From NCBI GenBank assembly GCA_035519535.1, contig DATIWF010000014.1, forward strand, positions 14,301 through 78,300: DNA of 64,000 bases, written 5' to 3'. Source of the DNA: DATEGZ01 sp035519535. Its GTDB lineage: Bacteria; Acidobacteriota; Vicinamibacteria; Vicinamibacterales; SCN-69-37. Shown here piece after piece: positions 1 through 7,596 of this stretch. Within the stretch, counting starts at the first letter, position 1. Each line of letters opens with the position of its first letter. The notes below the pieces were generated by a model, which saw only the letters and a list, made by a program, of their open reading frames with translations, was not told the origin of the DNA and did not search any database. The translations under genes and the position numbers were made by a program.

Positions 1-1
1 G

Positions 2-517
2 CTCGATCTGGGGCTACCCAAGATCGACGGGCTCACGATCCTCCGCCGCTGGCGCGACGCCGGGGTGACGGCTCCGGTGCTCGTGCTCACCGCGCGGGGC
101 ACGTGGCACGAGAAGGTCCAGGGCATCGACAGCGGCGCTGACGACTACGTCGCGAAACCGTTTGCGATGGAGGAAGTGCTGGCGCGCCTTCGCGCGCTGA
201 TCCGCCGCGCCAGCCGTCAGGCCGGCCCCGAGCTGCGGTGCGGCACGCTCGTCCTGGATCCGCGCGGCGCCCGGGTCACGGTTGACGGAGTCCCGGTGAA
301 GCTCACGAGCCATGAGTTTCGCGTCCTGTCGTACCTCATGCATCACCAGGGGCGCGTGGTGTCGCAGAGCGAGCTCACCGAGCACATCTACGCGGAAAAC
401 GCCGACCGCGACTCGAACACGGTGGAAGTCTTCATCGCCCGCCTGCGCCGCAAGCTCGGCGGACCGTTCATCCAGACCGTGCGCGGCCTCGGCTACCGGA
501 TGGAGGCCGGCTCGTGA
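2..517 (+). CDS. OmpR/PhoP-family response regulator, 5' end outside window
   Basis: This is the last 171 residues of a two-component response regulator; the start lies upstream of the window. The open frame runs to the window edge. LDLGLPKIDG at its beginning carries the phosphoacceptor Asp (second visible residue), followed by the switch Thr in VLVLTARG and the conserved Lys in YVAKPF. The C-terminal winged-helix domain is complete, with the recognition region around SNTVEVFIARLRRKLG and the wing GLGYRME typical of OmpR/PhoP DNA-binding domains. It overlaps the kinase gene by four bases (GTGA), so the two are translationally coupled and form a cognate pair. The regulated genes cannot be told from the sequence. 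Confidence 0.95.
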   Translation, partial: LDLGLPKIDGLTILRRWRDAGVTAPVLVLTARGTWHEKVQGIDSGADDYVAKPFAMEEVLARLRALIRRASRQAGPELRCGTLVLDPRGARVTVDGVPVKLTSHEFRVLSYLMHHQGRVVSQSELTEHIYAENADRDSNTVEVFIARLRRKLGGPFIQTVRGLGYRMEAGS

Positions 518-1491
518 GCTCCCTGCGATCGCGGATCATCGGCGGATCCGTCCTCTGGACCATCGGCATCGTCGTCTTCGTAATCCTGGCCGGCGCGTTG
601 TTCGCGCATCGCTTTCCGAGCTGGGTGTCGCTGCTCCACCGCATGCTCCTCACCATGGTCGCGCTGATTCTGATCGGCGCGGGTCTGAACCAGCTCAGGC
701 GCGGCCTGCTGCCGCTGAAGCAGATGCGTGCGCGCCTGCTCGCCGTGCGCGAGGGCCGGGAGCCGCGCATGAGCGGCGAGTATCCAGCGGAAGTGCAGCC
801 GCTCATCGACGACCTGAACGCGCTGCTCGACGATCGCGACGAGCGCGTGGCGCGAGCGGCCGCACGCGCCGGCGATCTCGCCCACGGTCTCAAGACGCCG
901 CTCGCGGTGCTCGCCCAGGAGGCCGCCCGCGCCGAAGCGGCGGGCCAGCACGATCTGGCCGCGGCGATTGGACAGCAGATCGCCCGCATGCGCCGGCAGA
1001 TCGACTATCACCTCTCGCAGGCCCGCGTGGCCGCGTCCGGCCGCGCGGCCGGACTGCGCGCGCCGGTGGCCGCGTCCGCCGAGGGCCTGGTGCGCACGCT
1101 CCAGCGGCTGTATGCCGACCGTCATCTCGCCATTGAGGTCAACGTCGCGCCGGATCTCGCGGTGCGCGCCGCCCGCGAAGACCTCGAGGAAATGCTCGGC
1201 AATCTGGTCGACAACGCCTGCAAGTGGACGACGTCGCGCGTCGTCGTCAGCTCGTCGGAGAGCGGCGGCCGCGTGGTGACCACGGTGGATGACGACGGTC
1301 CGGGACTTGATCCGTCGATGCGGGAGGCCGTCCTGCAGCGCGGCGTCCGTGCCGACGAAGCGGCTCCAGGCTCCGGGTTCGGCCTCGCGATCGTGCGCGA
1401 CCTCGCCGTGCTCTACGGCGGATCCATCGCGCTCGACACGGCGCCGATGGGTGGTCTGCGCGCGCGGCTGGAGCTGCCCGCCGCGAAATGA
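514..1491 (+). CDS. Sensor histidine kinase
   Basis: A 325-residue membrane histidine kinase that should autophosphorylate and pass phosphate to the overlapping response regulator. The GTG start overlaps the regulator stop. Two hydrophobic segments lie near residues 9-31 and 40-58 with almost no periplasmic loop, so the input is probably sensed in or near the membrane. A HAMP-like linker leads to the H-box DLAHGLKTPL (phosphorylated His124), then the N-box NLVDNACKW (230-237), DDGPGLD (260-266) and GSGFGLAIV (286-294) of the ATP-binding domain. The DLAHGLKTPL box resembles PhoQ-type kinases. The final codons and the stop lie inside the left arm of the long inverted repeat at 1485-1581. Confidence 0.95.
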   Translation: MSSLRSRIIGGSVLWTIGIVVFVILAGALFAHRFPSWVSLLHRMLLTMVALILIGAGLNQLRRGLLPLKQMRARLLAVREGREPRMSGEYPAEVQPLIDDLNALLDDRDERVARAAARAGDLAHGLKTPLAVLAQEAARAEAAGQHDLAAAIGQQIARMRRQIDYHLSQARVAASGRAAGLRAPVAASAEGLVRTLQRLYADRHLAIEVNVAPDLAVRAAREDLEEMLGNLVDNACKWTTSRVVVSSSESGGRVVTTVDDDGPGLDPSMREAVLQRGVRADEAAPGSGFGLAIVRDLAVLYGGSIALDTAPMGGLRARLELPAAK

Positions 1492-1581
1492 TGCCGGGAA
1501 AGGGGAAATGATGCCGGGTATAATTTGCTGAAGTTCGCCAAATTATACCCGGCATCATTTCCCCTTTCCCGGCATCATTTC
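1485..1581. repeat. Long perfect inverted repeat, 43-bp arms, between kinase and EF-P genes
   Basis: The left arm (1485-1527) and right arm (1539-1581) are perfect reverse complements separated by an 11-base loop. Each arm contains two copies of GAAATGATGCCGGG, 20 bases apart, and ends in TATAATTT next to the loop. The left arm includes the kinase stop codon, and the right arm ends 14 bases before the EF-P start codon. As RNA it would be a very stable hairpin, and as DNA it could extrude a cruciform. It may act as a two-way transcription end or be a REP-like mobile unit (inference). There is no transposase next to it. Confidence 0.9.
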
Positions 1582-1595
1582 CGCTCATTTCGCCT

Positions 1596-2168
1596 ATGGC
1601 CTCCCTGATTGAAGCGATCGCCCTCAAGCGCAAGATGTACTTCGAGTTCGAGGGCGCGCCGTACCACGTCATCGACGTCGAGATCTCCACCCCGACGGCC
1701 CGCGGCGGCCAGACGCTCGTGCGGGTCAAGATGCGCAACCTCCTCACCCGCGCCGTCTTCGACAAGACCTTCAAAGCCGGCGACAAGTTCCCGGAGCCCG
1801 ATCTCGTCACGGTGCCCGCGTCCTTCCTGTACAGCGACAGCGCCGGGTTCCATTTCATGGATCAGGAAAGCTACGAGACGCTCACGCTCGGGCCCGCGAT
1901 CGTCGGCGACGACCGGCGCCTGCTCGTGGACAACCTCGTCGTGCAAGTCATGAAGTTCAACGGCAACGCGATCGGGCTGCAGTTCCCGCCGCACGTCGAG
2001 CTGACGGTCAAGTCGACCGAGCCCGGCGTGAAAGGCGACACCGTGAGCGGCGTCACCAAGCTCGCGACGCTCGAAACGGGCCTCGAGATCCGGGTGCCGC
2101 TGTTCATCAAGGAAGGCGAAAAGGTGCGCGTCCACACCGAGACGCGCGAGTTCGCCGGACGGGCCTGA
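1596..2168 (+). CDS. Elongation factor P family protein, EfpL/YeiP-like loop
   Basis: A 190-residue three-domain EF-P family protein, which binds stalled ribosomes between the P and E sites and helps peptide bonds form at difficult, proline-rich sequences. The family tail is clear: ATLETGLEIRVPLF and KVRVHTETREFAGRA. The functional loop reads STPTARGG with Arg36 at the tip, where canonical EF-P has PGK or PGR with a modified Lys or Arg. PTARG is how I remember the loop of the paralogue EfpL/YeiP, so this may belong to that branch. No EF-P modification gene is in the window. There is no clear Shine-Dalgarno, and the long hairpin ends 14 bases upstream, which may limit ribosome access. Confidence 0.9.
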   Translation: MASLIEAIALKRKMYFEFEGAPYHVIDVEISTPTARGGQTLVRVKMRNLLTRAVFDKTFKAGDKFPEPDLVTVPASFLYSDSAGFHFMDQESYETLTLGPAIVGDDRRLLVDNLVVQVMKFNGNAIGLQFPPHVELTVKSTEPGVKGDTVSGVTKLATLETGLEIRVPLFIKEGEKVRVHTETREFAGRA

Positions 2169-2208
2169 GGTCGAAACTCCGTCCACGCGTCGTTCGTCCA
2201 ACTCAAGG

Positions 2209-3837
2209 ATGAACCTCCGACAATCGGTCTTGCGGATCGTGATCGCCCTGGGTCTGTGCGCCTTCGGACAGTCGTCGTCACCGGGATGGATGCGTCCCGC
2301 CACGAATGTCCGGGCGGCGGTTGTCATCGCGCCGTTGCCAGCGCCGATTCCGGCCGCGACCCTGCTGTCCGGCGCCGCACAGGCGCTCGGCGGCGAAGGG
2401 AAGCTGCGGTCCATCGCGGCGGTGGAGCTGAGCGGTCTCTCCGTGTGGTTCCAGCGCGAGCAGTCCGAGCGGCCCGAGGGCCCATGGGTCGCGACGTATG
2501 CCGACTTCACCGACGTTCGCAACTTCGGTGCGGACGCCGTGCGGCGGACGTCGCGCGCGCGCGTCTACTCGACGCCCGACTGGGTGGACAACAAGGACTG
2601 GACGCCCGAGACGACCACATTGATCGCCGGCGGGGTCGGCCTGCGGCGGGTGAACGGCACGCTCGCTCCGACCGGCACGCCGTGGGATCTCGGGGCGATG
2701 CCGCTCGGTCTCGGACCGGAGCGCGTGATACTCGCGGCGATCGACGCGAAGGACGCGCGATCGGAGCCCGACGAGCAGTTCGACGGCTACGCGCATCACG
2801 TCGTCTCGTTCACCTGGGGCGATGCCCGCGTTCGCCTGCTCCTCAACGCCCCGTCGCTCCTGCCGAAGGCGGTCGACATCACGCGCGCGCGGCCGTACGA
2901 CACGTACTGGGCGCCGTGGGGCGACGTCACCGAGCGCGTCACGTTCGGCGTGTGGACGCTCGAGCCCGGCGGCATCCGGTACCCGCGGCTGTGGGAGTAC
3001 TCGAACGGCGGCCAGCCGGACGGCCGTCTCGACATCACGCGCGTGCGCATCAATCCGACGGTCGCGGCCGCCGATTTCGAGGTCCCTGACGATGTCAGAC
3101 AGCGCCTGATCGTCGGACGCCGGCGCGTCGCCGACGCGCCGCTGGGATCGCCAACGCGGCCTGCGAAAGAACTGGCCCCGGGGGTCGTGCACGTGCCCGG
3201 CAGCTGGGACATCGTGGAGATCAAGCAGGATGACGGCGTCATCATCCTCGACGGCCCGCTGGCGTCGGACTACTCGGCGAAGGTCATGGCCGACGCCGGC
3301 CAGCGGTTCGGCGGCGCGCCGGTCAAGGCCGTGATCACGACGTCGGACTCGTGGCCGCACATCGGCGGCATGCGGGAGTACGTCGCACGCGGGATTCCGA
3401 TCTACGCGCTCGATCTGAACGTGCCGATTCTGACGCGGCTCTTCGCCGCGAAGTACGCGTCGTTTCCCGATTCGCTGGCGACGTCGCCGAAGCGGCCCGT
3501 GCTGCACGTCGTGACGGGCAAGACCGTCGTCGGCTCCGGCGCCAACCGTGTGGAGATCTATCCGTACCGCACGGCCACGGGCGAACGGCAGATGATGGTC
3601 TACCTGCCGCAGCACCAGCTCCTCTACACGAGCGACCTTTTCACGATCAGCCAGGGGCGCGTGTTCCTGCCGCAGCAGGTCGCCGAGGCGGTCGACGCCG
3701 TGGCGCGCGAGCATCTGTCGGTCGCGTCGGCGTTCGGCATGCACTACGACGCGTTGCCGTGGTCGACGATCGTGCAGAGCGCGGCGCCGCCACCGGGGCC
3801 GGCGGGCGCGGGCGGCAGCAGCCGCCATCCACGATAG
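2209..3837 (+). CDS. Secreted metallo-beta-lactamase-fold protein lacking the metal motif
   Basis: A 542-residue protein with an N-terminal signal sequence (about residues 1-27). The C-terminal third has the order of a metallo-beta-lactamase fold: a strand giving VIILDGPLASDYSA, then AVITTSDSWPHIGGMREY, then a late LLYTSDLFTISQG segment. The usual metal-binding HxHxDH is replaced by TSDSWPH, so a zinc hydrolase role is doubtful. The N-terminal 300 residues are rich in beta strands with no motif I recognise. It follows the EF-P gene by 40 bases in the same direction. It may be a scaffold or binding protein of the envelope, and I cannot assign a reaction. Confidence 0.75.
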   Translation: MNLRQSVLRIVIALGLCAFGQSSSPGWMRPATNVRAAVVIAPLPAPIPAATLLSGAAQALGGEGKLRSIAAVELSGLSVWFQREQSERPEGPWVATYADFTDVRNFGADAVRRTSRARVYSTPDWVDNKDWTPETTTLIAGGVGLRRVNGTLAPTGTPWDLGAMPLGLGPERVILAAIDAKDARSEPDEQFDGYAHHVVSFTWGDARVRLLLNAPSLLPKAVDITRARPYDTYWAPWGDVTERVTFGVWTLEPGGIRYPRLWEYSNGGQPDGRLDITRVRINPTVAAADFEVPDDVRQRLIVGRRRVADAPLGSPTRPAKELAPGVVHVPGSWDIVEIKQDDGVIILDGPLASDYSAKVMADAGQRFGGAPVKAVITTSDSWPHIGGMREYVARGIPIYALDLNVPILTRLFAAKYASFPDSLATSPKRPVLHVVTGKTVVGSGANRVEIYPYRTATGERQMMVYLPQHQLLYTSDLFTISQGRVFLPQQVAEAVDAVAREHLSVASAFGMHYDALPWSTIVQSAAPPPGPAGAGGSSRHPR

Positions 3838-3873
3838 GCGCGCACGCTGCCGGGCGTCGCGGGCGGGGTCAGG

Positions 3874-4044
3874 CTACTGGGCCCTGAGCGCGTCGGTCGG
3901 GTTGACTCGGAGCGCGCGGCGCACCGGCGCCCAGCACGACAGCGCGCCCACGCCGGCGAGGCTCACCGCGACGGTCGCAAGGACGACAGGATCGCGCGGC
4001 GACACGTCGTACACGATGAACATCGGCGAGGTACGGGCGTAGAA
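3874..4044 (-). pseudogene. 3' stump of an ADOP/FtsX-type permease gene
   Basis: On the minus strand this stretch encodes only the last transmembrane helix and tail of an orphan permease: VSPRDPVVLA, a hydrophobic helix, then VRRALRVNPTDALRAQ and a stop at 3874-3876. The pattern matches the ends of the intact ADOPs in this window (for example ARDP...RRAARVDP..ALRAQ). Upstream the frame is closed by a TGA at 4045-4047 and nothing else of an 800-900 residue permease remains before the M28 peptidase. The stump is therefore the 3' remnant of a deleted copy. The peptidase promoter appears to overlap its 5' edge. Confidence 0.75.
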
Positions 4045-4045
4045 T
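4017..4045 (+). promoter_or_regulatory. Candidate sigma-70 promoter of the M28 peptidase gene
   Basis: TGAACA at 4017-4022 and TAGAAT at 4040-4045 are separated by 17 bases. They match the -35 and -10 consensus at four and five of six positions. The GTG start at 4078 would follow a leader of about 26 bases containing AGGGAG. The promoter sits at the truncated edge of the permease stump. Confidence 0.45.
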
Positions 4046-4077
4046 CATTCCACCACCCGGCTTCAGGGAGATCGACT

Positions 4078-4980
4078 GTGAGACACCTCCTCGCGATCGG
4101 CGTCATCGGCACGGCTGTCGTGACGGCCCAATCCCCCGCGTTCGACAGCAGCAAGGCCTACGAGCACCTGCGCCAGATGGTGGCGATTGGTCCCCGGCCG
4201 GCCGGGTCGCCTGCTCTCGCCCAGACGCGCGCGTACATCACGAAGCAGCTCGCCGCCGACGGTCTGACGGTGCGCGAGCAGCGCTTCACCCCGCAGACGC
4301 CGAACGGGCCCATCGCGATGATCAATCTCACGCTCAGTCTGCCCGGGCGGCGGACGGATCGCATCCTGCTGACGGGCCACTACGACACGAAGCTCGCGAA
4401 GGACTTCAAGTTCGTCGGCGCCAGCGACGGCGCGGCGAGCGCGGCGATTCTCATGGAGCTGGCGCGGGTGTTGAAGGGGCAGCCGCACGAGTTCACGTAC
4501 GAGTTCGTCTGGTTCGACGGCGAGGAAGCCGTCTGCTGGGATTGGGATCAGTGCGGCCGCGGCGGCACGCCGGACAACACCTACGGGAGCCGCTACTACG
4601 TCGAGACCGCGAAGAAAGCGAACACGATTGGATCGATCAAGGCGATGATCCTGTTCGACATGATCGGCGCGCGCGACCTCAAGCTGCGCAAGGAGACCGA
4701 CTACTCCGCGCCGTGGCTCGTCGACCTCGTCTGGGGCGCGGCGAAGAAGCTCGGACACGATGACGTCTTCCTGAATGCTGACGGACCGGTGGGCGGCGAC
4801 GACCATCTGCCGTTCGCGCAGGCCGGGATCCCGTCGATTGACATCATCGATCTGCAGGACTACCCGCAGTGGCATACCGCGCAGGACGACCTCGCGCACG
4901 TCGCGGCGCGCAGCCTGCAGGTGGTCGGCGACGTGACGCTGGCCGCGCTCCCGGAGATCGAAAAGCGCCTGATGCGGTAG
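4078..4980 (+). CDS. Secreted M28-family zinc peptidase / glutaminyl-cyclase-like
   Basis: A 300-residue exported metallopeptidase with a short signal peptide (residues 1-18). The di-zinc ligand pattern of M28 enzymes is complete: GHYDTK (His101), ASDGAASAA (Asp117), FDGEEA (Glu149-Glu150), FDMIGARD and a late PQWHTAQDD His. DGEEA followed by W and then YGSRYY recalls the glutaminyl-cyclase branch of the fold, so it could cyclise N-terminal glutamine rather than cut peptides; the sequence does not decide. The GTG start is chosen because AGGGAG lies upstream at suitable spacing and the signal peptide starts there. It is convergent with the small membrane gene at 4991. Confidence 0.88.
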   Translation: MRHLLAIGVIGTAVVTAQSPAFDSSKAYEHLRQMVAIGPRPAGSPALAQTRAYITKQLAADGLTVREQRFTPQTPNGPIAMINLTLSLPGRRTDRILLTGHYDTKLAKDFKFVGASDGAASAAILMELARVLKGQPHEFTYEFVWFDGEEAVCWDWDQCGRGGTPDNTYGSRYYVETAKKANTIGSIKAMILFDMIGARDLKLRKETDYSAPWLVDLVWGAAKKLGHDDVFLNADGPVGGDDHLPFAQAGIPSIDIIDLQDYPQWHTAQDDLAHVAARSLQVVGDVTLAALPEIEKRLMR

Positions 4981-4990
4981 GGCGCCGGCT

Positions 4991-5389
4991 TCAGAATTTC
5001 AACGCCATGTTGTGCCGCGTGGCCATGACGTGGCCCGCGGCGATCGCCACGGGCAGGATCCACCAGGTCCGCCGATAGAACGGCCGCCGCGCGCCCTTCA
5101 TCTTCGCCGCGATCACCATGACGCCGACGTCGAACGCCTCGCCGGCCGTGAACGCGACCGCCGGCCCGCGCGCGATGAACGGCGCCGCGTACGGATTCGC
5201 TTCGAAGCAGCGATCGCAGCGACGCAGGACGTCGAACGTGCTCTTCGTGTCCACGATCATCGACACGTTGAGCGCCGCGCCCGTCAGCCAGAACTTCGTG
5301 TCGGCCACACGGCCAGACGGCTCGCGCTCCTGCGCCTGGCTCGTACCGGAGAGCAGCAGCACGAGAACGGCCCCGCACCAGAATCGCAT
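4991..5389 (-). CDS. Small membrane protein of unknown function, copy A
   Basis: A 132-residue protein with a cleavable-looking signal segment (MRFWCGAV to about AQA) and about three hydrophobic helices. I do not recognise a named enzyme. It is a clear paralogue of the next gene (5656-6069): both share VADTKFWL, a GAALN helix, DTKSTFDV, an RC-x2-C pair, EAN, GPAV, AKMKG and VAIAAGHV-x-RHN. The D-x3-T...EAN pattern with short helices recalls DUF5658-like small membrane proteins (weak inference). The start is the ATG at 5389 because GGGAGGAG lies just upstream; a longer frame to 5437 lacks this. Confidence 0.7.
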   Translation of the reverse strand: MRFWCGAVLVLLLSGTSQAQEREPSGRVADTKFWLTGAALNVSMIVDTKSTFDVLRRCDRCFEANPYAAPFIARGPAVAFTAGEAFDVGVMVIAAKMKGARRPFYRRTWWILPVAIAAGHVMATRHNMALKF

Positions 5390-5655
5390 GCGCTCCTCCC
5401 AACGCGGCGACTGCCGCACTGGAACGCCAGAGCACACTCATCGCCGAAACGTGCGGAGGGGAGATGGACGCACGCACTCGTCCGGGCCAACGTCGCGGGC
5501 GCCGCGGGACCGCGGCACACGGACACCGGTGATTGCAATCTCAGTGCCGCTGCGAAACGTGCGGATGGCGCGATGATCCTCGGGGTTGGACGTGAGGCGC
5601 GCTCCTCAGGCAGGAGCGCGAGGCCCTCGGCGGGAAGATTTGACGCGATCCGACG

Positions 5656-6069
5656 CTACCGGACGTTCACGTTGTGGCGATAGGCCGCGACGTGGCCCGC
5701 CGCGATCGCGACCGGCGCGACCCACCAGATGTGGCGCACCCACGCCTTGGAAGAGCCCTTCATCTTCGCCGAGACCGCCATGACGCCGGCGTCGAACAAC
5801 TCGCCGGCCACGAAGGTGACCGCCGGCCCCTGCGCGACGAACGGCGCCACGACCTTGTTCGCTTCGTAGCACGTCGCGCAGCGACCGGCGACATCGAAGG
5901 TGCTCTTCGTGTCGAGGATCATCGCCGTGTTGAGCGCCGCGCCGACGAGCCAGAATTTCGTGTCGGCGACCTTGCCCGCCGGCTTGGCGGCGAGCTCCTG
6001 CGCCTGACTCGCGCTCGACGCGGCGAGCACGAACACCAGCACCCCGCAGAACCACCGTACGCGCGCCAT
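5656..6069 (-). CDS. Small membrane protein of unknown function, copy B
   Basis: A 137-residue tandem paralogue of the gene at 4991-5389, on the same strand and 266 bases upstream of it. A signal-like segment (about residues 1-24, ending near SQAQE) is followed by the shared core: KVADTKFWLVGAALN, DTKSTFDV, RCATCYEAN, GPAV, SAKMKG, WWVAPVAIAAGHV and RHN. The Cys pair spacing (C-x2-C) is kept in both copies, suggesting a disulfide or metal site, but no CxxCH heme motif is present. The start at 6069 fits the signal peptide. The intervening bases 5390-5655 hold no convincing gene. Confidence 0.68.
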   Translation of the reverse strand: MARVRWFCGVLVFVLAASSASQAQELAAKPAGKVADTKFWLVGAALNTAMILDTKSTFDVAGRCATCYEANKVVAPFVAQGPAVTFVAGELFDAGVMAVSAKMKGSSKAWVRHIWWVAPVAIAAGHVAAYRHNVNVR

Positions 6070-6208
6070 GCCCTGCGAGAGGCAAGGCAGGTACCGACGC
6101 GTCGGCGCGCCGGCAGGCACGCAGCGCCGAGGAAATTCATCGAATCGCGTGGACCGCCACCTGGCGCGTCAGGCCCGCAGCGGACAATAGGCGCGCCCCA
6201 GGCAGACT

Positions 6209-7189
6209 TCAGCCCCCCGTGGACGACCACACCAGCAGTGCGAGGTGACCCGCCTGCACGAACCCGTGGTTCGTCGGCTCGACGCCCACGCGGCCAACCG
6301 CCGGGTTCTCCAGATGCGCAACCATCGTCAAACCATCCGGTCGAAAGACGTCGATCGCCAGTCCCGCCGGCAACGCCTCGTCTGCCCAGGTGGCGACGAG
6401 CAGACGCTCGCCGGGATCGAACGCGATCGTCGGCCGGCTCGCCGTGACGAGGCGCCCGACGACGGCTGCGCGGGCGATGTCGATGGCGACGATCTCGCGG
6501 TAGTACGCAAGAAACAGGTACTGCCCGCTCGGATCGCCCTCGATGTACGCGGGCGTCACGATGCGGCCCGAGACTTTGAACGGCGCGATCCGGTGCGTCG
6601 CGGCGTCGATCGCGTACAGGCCGTCCTTCCCGCCCAGTGAGAGGAACACGCGACCGCCGGCGGCCTCGAGCTCCGTGCCGTACCAGCCGGGAAGAGGAAT
6701 CGGATCGCCGCGGCGGTTCGACCTGGCGTCGAACACGAGCAGGCGCGGATCGCGCGTCGCGACATACACCTCCTGCCGCGTCGGCTCGTACACCAGGTCG
6801 CGCGCGAGGATGTTGCCCACGAGCAGGACGTCTCCGCCGTGCTCGAGATCGACGTAGCCCACCTCGTCCGGAGTGGCGTAGAAGACGCGCCCGAGCTCGG
6901 GCGCGATCTCGATCTTGAGGATGTTCTTCTTCGTGAGCGGCCCCTTGAGGCGGGGGTCGGGCTCCGACAGGTCCATCCAGTAGAGGCCGCGGTTGTTCGC
7001 GGCGTAGACCTTCTTCTCCCGGGGATCGAACGCGAACGTCCGGAGCTGCCCGCCATCGACACCGGACGGCAGCGTCGCGACGAGCCGGTAGGGCGGCCCG
7101 GCCGGCTGCGGGCGCGGGCTGGGGGGCGCCACGGCCGCGCCGACCGCCTCGATCGCCGCGACCACCCACGCCAGTCGGGACAGCGACAT
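6209..7189 (-). CDS. Exported YncE-like beta-propeller protein
   Basis: A 326-residue protein with a signal sequence (about residues 1-21) and a series of propeller blades: FAFDPREKKVYAANNRGL, IEIAPELGRVFYATPD, LVYEPTRQEVYVATRD, RVFLSLGGKDGLYAID and TIAFDPGERLLVATW. The repeated F/V-DP...VYVA units are typical of YncE/YVTN-type seven-bladed propellers. No catalytic residues can be named, so a binding or scaffolding role outside the cytoplasm is likely. It is divergent from the padR-permease operon, with 74 bases between starts. Confidence 0.75.
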   Translation of the reverse strand: MSLSRLAWVVAAIEAVGAAVAPPSPRPQPAGPPYRLVATLPSGVDGGQLRTFAFDPREKKVYAANNRGLYWMDLSEPDPRLKGPLTKKNILKIEIAPELGRVFYATPDEVGYVDLEHGGDVLLVGNILARDLVYEPTRQEVYVATRDPRLLVFDARSNRRGDPIPLPGWYGTELEAAGGRVFLSLGGKDGLYAIDAATHRIAPFKVSGRIVTPAYIEGDPSGQYLFLAYYREIVAIDIARAAVVGRLVTASRPTIAFDPGERLLVATWADEALPAGLAIDVFRPDGLTMVAHLENPAVGRVGVEPTNHGFVQAGHLALLVWSSTGG

Positions 7190-7224
7190 GTCGGGATCCG
7201 GCCTCCATTCTATCGCGCGGCGGG

Positions 7225-7253
7225 TTGGCTGATGTACTGTAAAGAAGTATACT
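7225..7253 (+). promoter_or_regulatory. padR promoter with overlapping dyad
   Basis: TTGGCT (7225-7230) and TATACT (7248-7253) are 17 bases apart, a good sigma-70 pair. The -10 lies only 10 bases before the padR ATG at 7264, so the transcript would be leaderless or nearly so. AGTATACT (7246-7253) is a perfect palindrome, and with GTACT at 7234-7238 it forms an imperfect dyad across the spacer and -10, a likely PadR autorepression site. Confidence 0.6.
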
Positions 7254-7263
7254 GCTTGGCATT

Positions 7264-7596
7264 ATGTTCAGCCGCGAGCTCAAGAAAGGCAGCACGGACA
7301 TGCTGGTGCTGTCGCTCCTCGAGGGCCGTCCGCGCCACGGCTACGAGATCGGCAAGCAGATCGAGCGCAGCTCGCGCGGGCGGCTCCGGTTCCGGATCGG
7401 CTCGCTCTATCCCATCCTGTGCCGCCTGGAAGACAAGGGCCTGATCACCGGGCGCTGGATCGAGCGGCCGGGCGAGCGCCGGCGCCGCTACTACCGGCTC
7501 ACGCCCGCGGGCCGCCGCGCGCTCGCGCACGAGCGGACGCTCTGGAAGCAGTTCGTCGCGACGGTCAGTCAGATTGCCGGAGTGAGCGATGCCTGA
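7264..7596 (+). CDS. PadR-family transcriptional repressor (ADOP-linked)
   Basis: A 110-residue winged-helix repressor of the PadR family, acidobacterial subgroup (TIGR03433 type). DMLVLSLLEGRPRHGYEIGKQI is the N-terminal helix-turn-helix region, GSLYPILCRLEDKGLI the recognition helix and RRRYYRLTPAGR the wing. The short C-terminal helix serves dimerisation. Its coding end overlaps the ATG of the next permease gene by eight bases, so the two form one operon. The dyad over its promoter suggests it represses itself and the permease; the ligand is unknown. Confidence 0.92.
   Translation: MFSRELKKGSTDMLVLSLLEGRPRHGYEIGKQIERSSRGRLRFRIGSLYPILCRLEDKGLITGRWIERPGERRRRYYRLTPAGRRALAHERTLWKQFVATVSQIAGVSDA

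Noticed and set aside
1519..1524. TATAAT as an EF-P promoter -10
   Set aside because: It is part of the inverted repeat and occurs on both arms. No -35 lies 17 bases upstream, and the start codon is far away.
2209..3837. Active metallo-beta-lactamase or lactonase
   Set aside because: HxHxDH is missing (TSDSWPH), so resistance or lactonase function is not supported.
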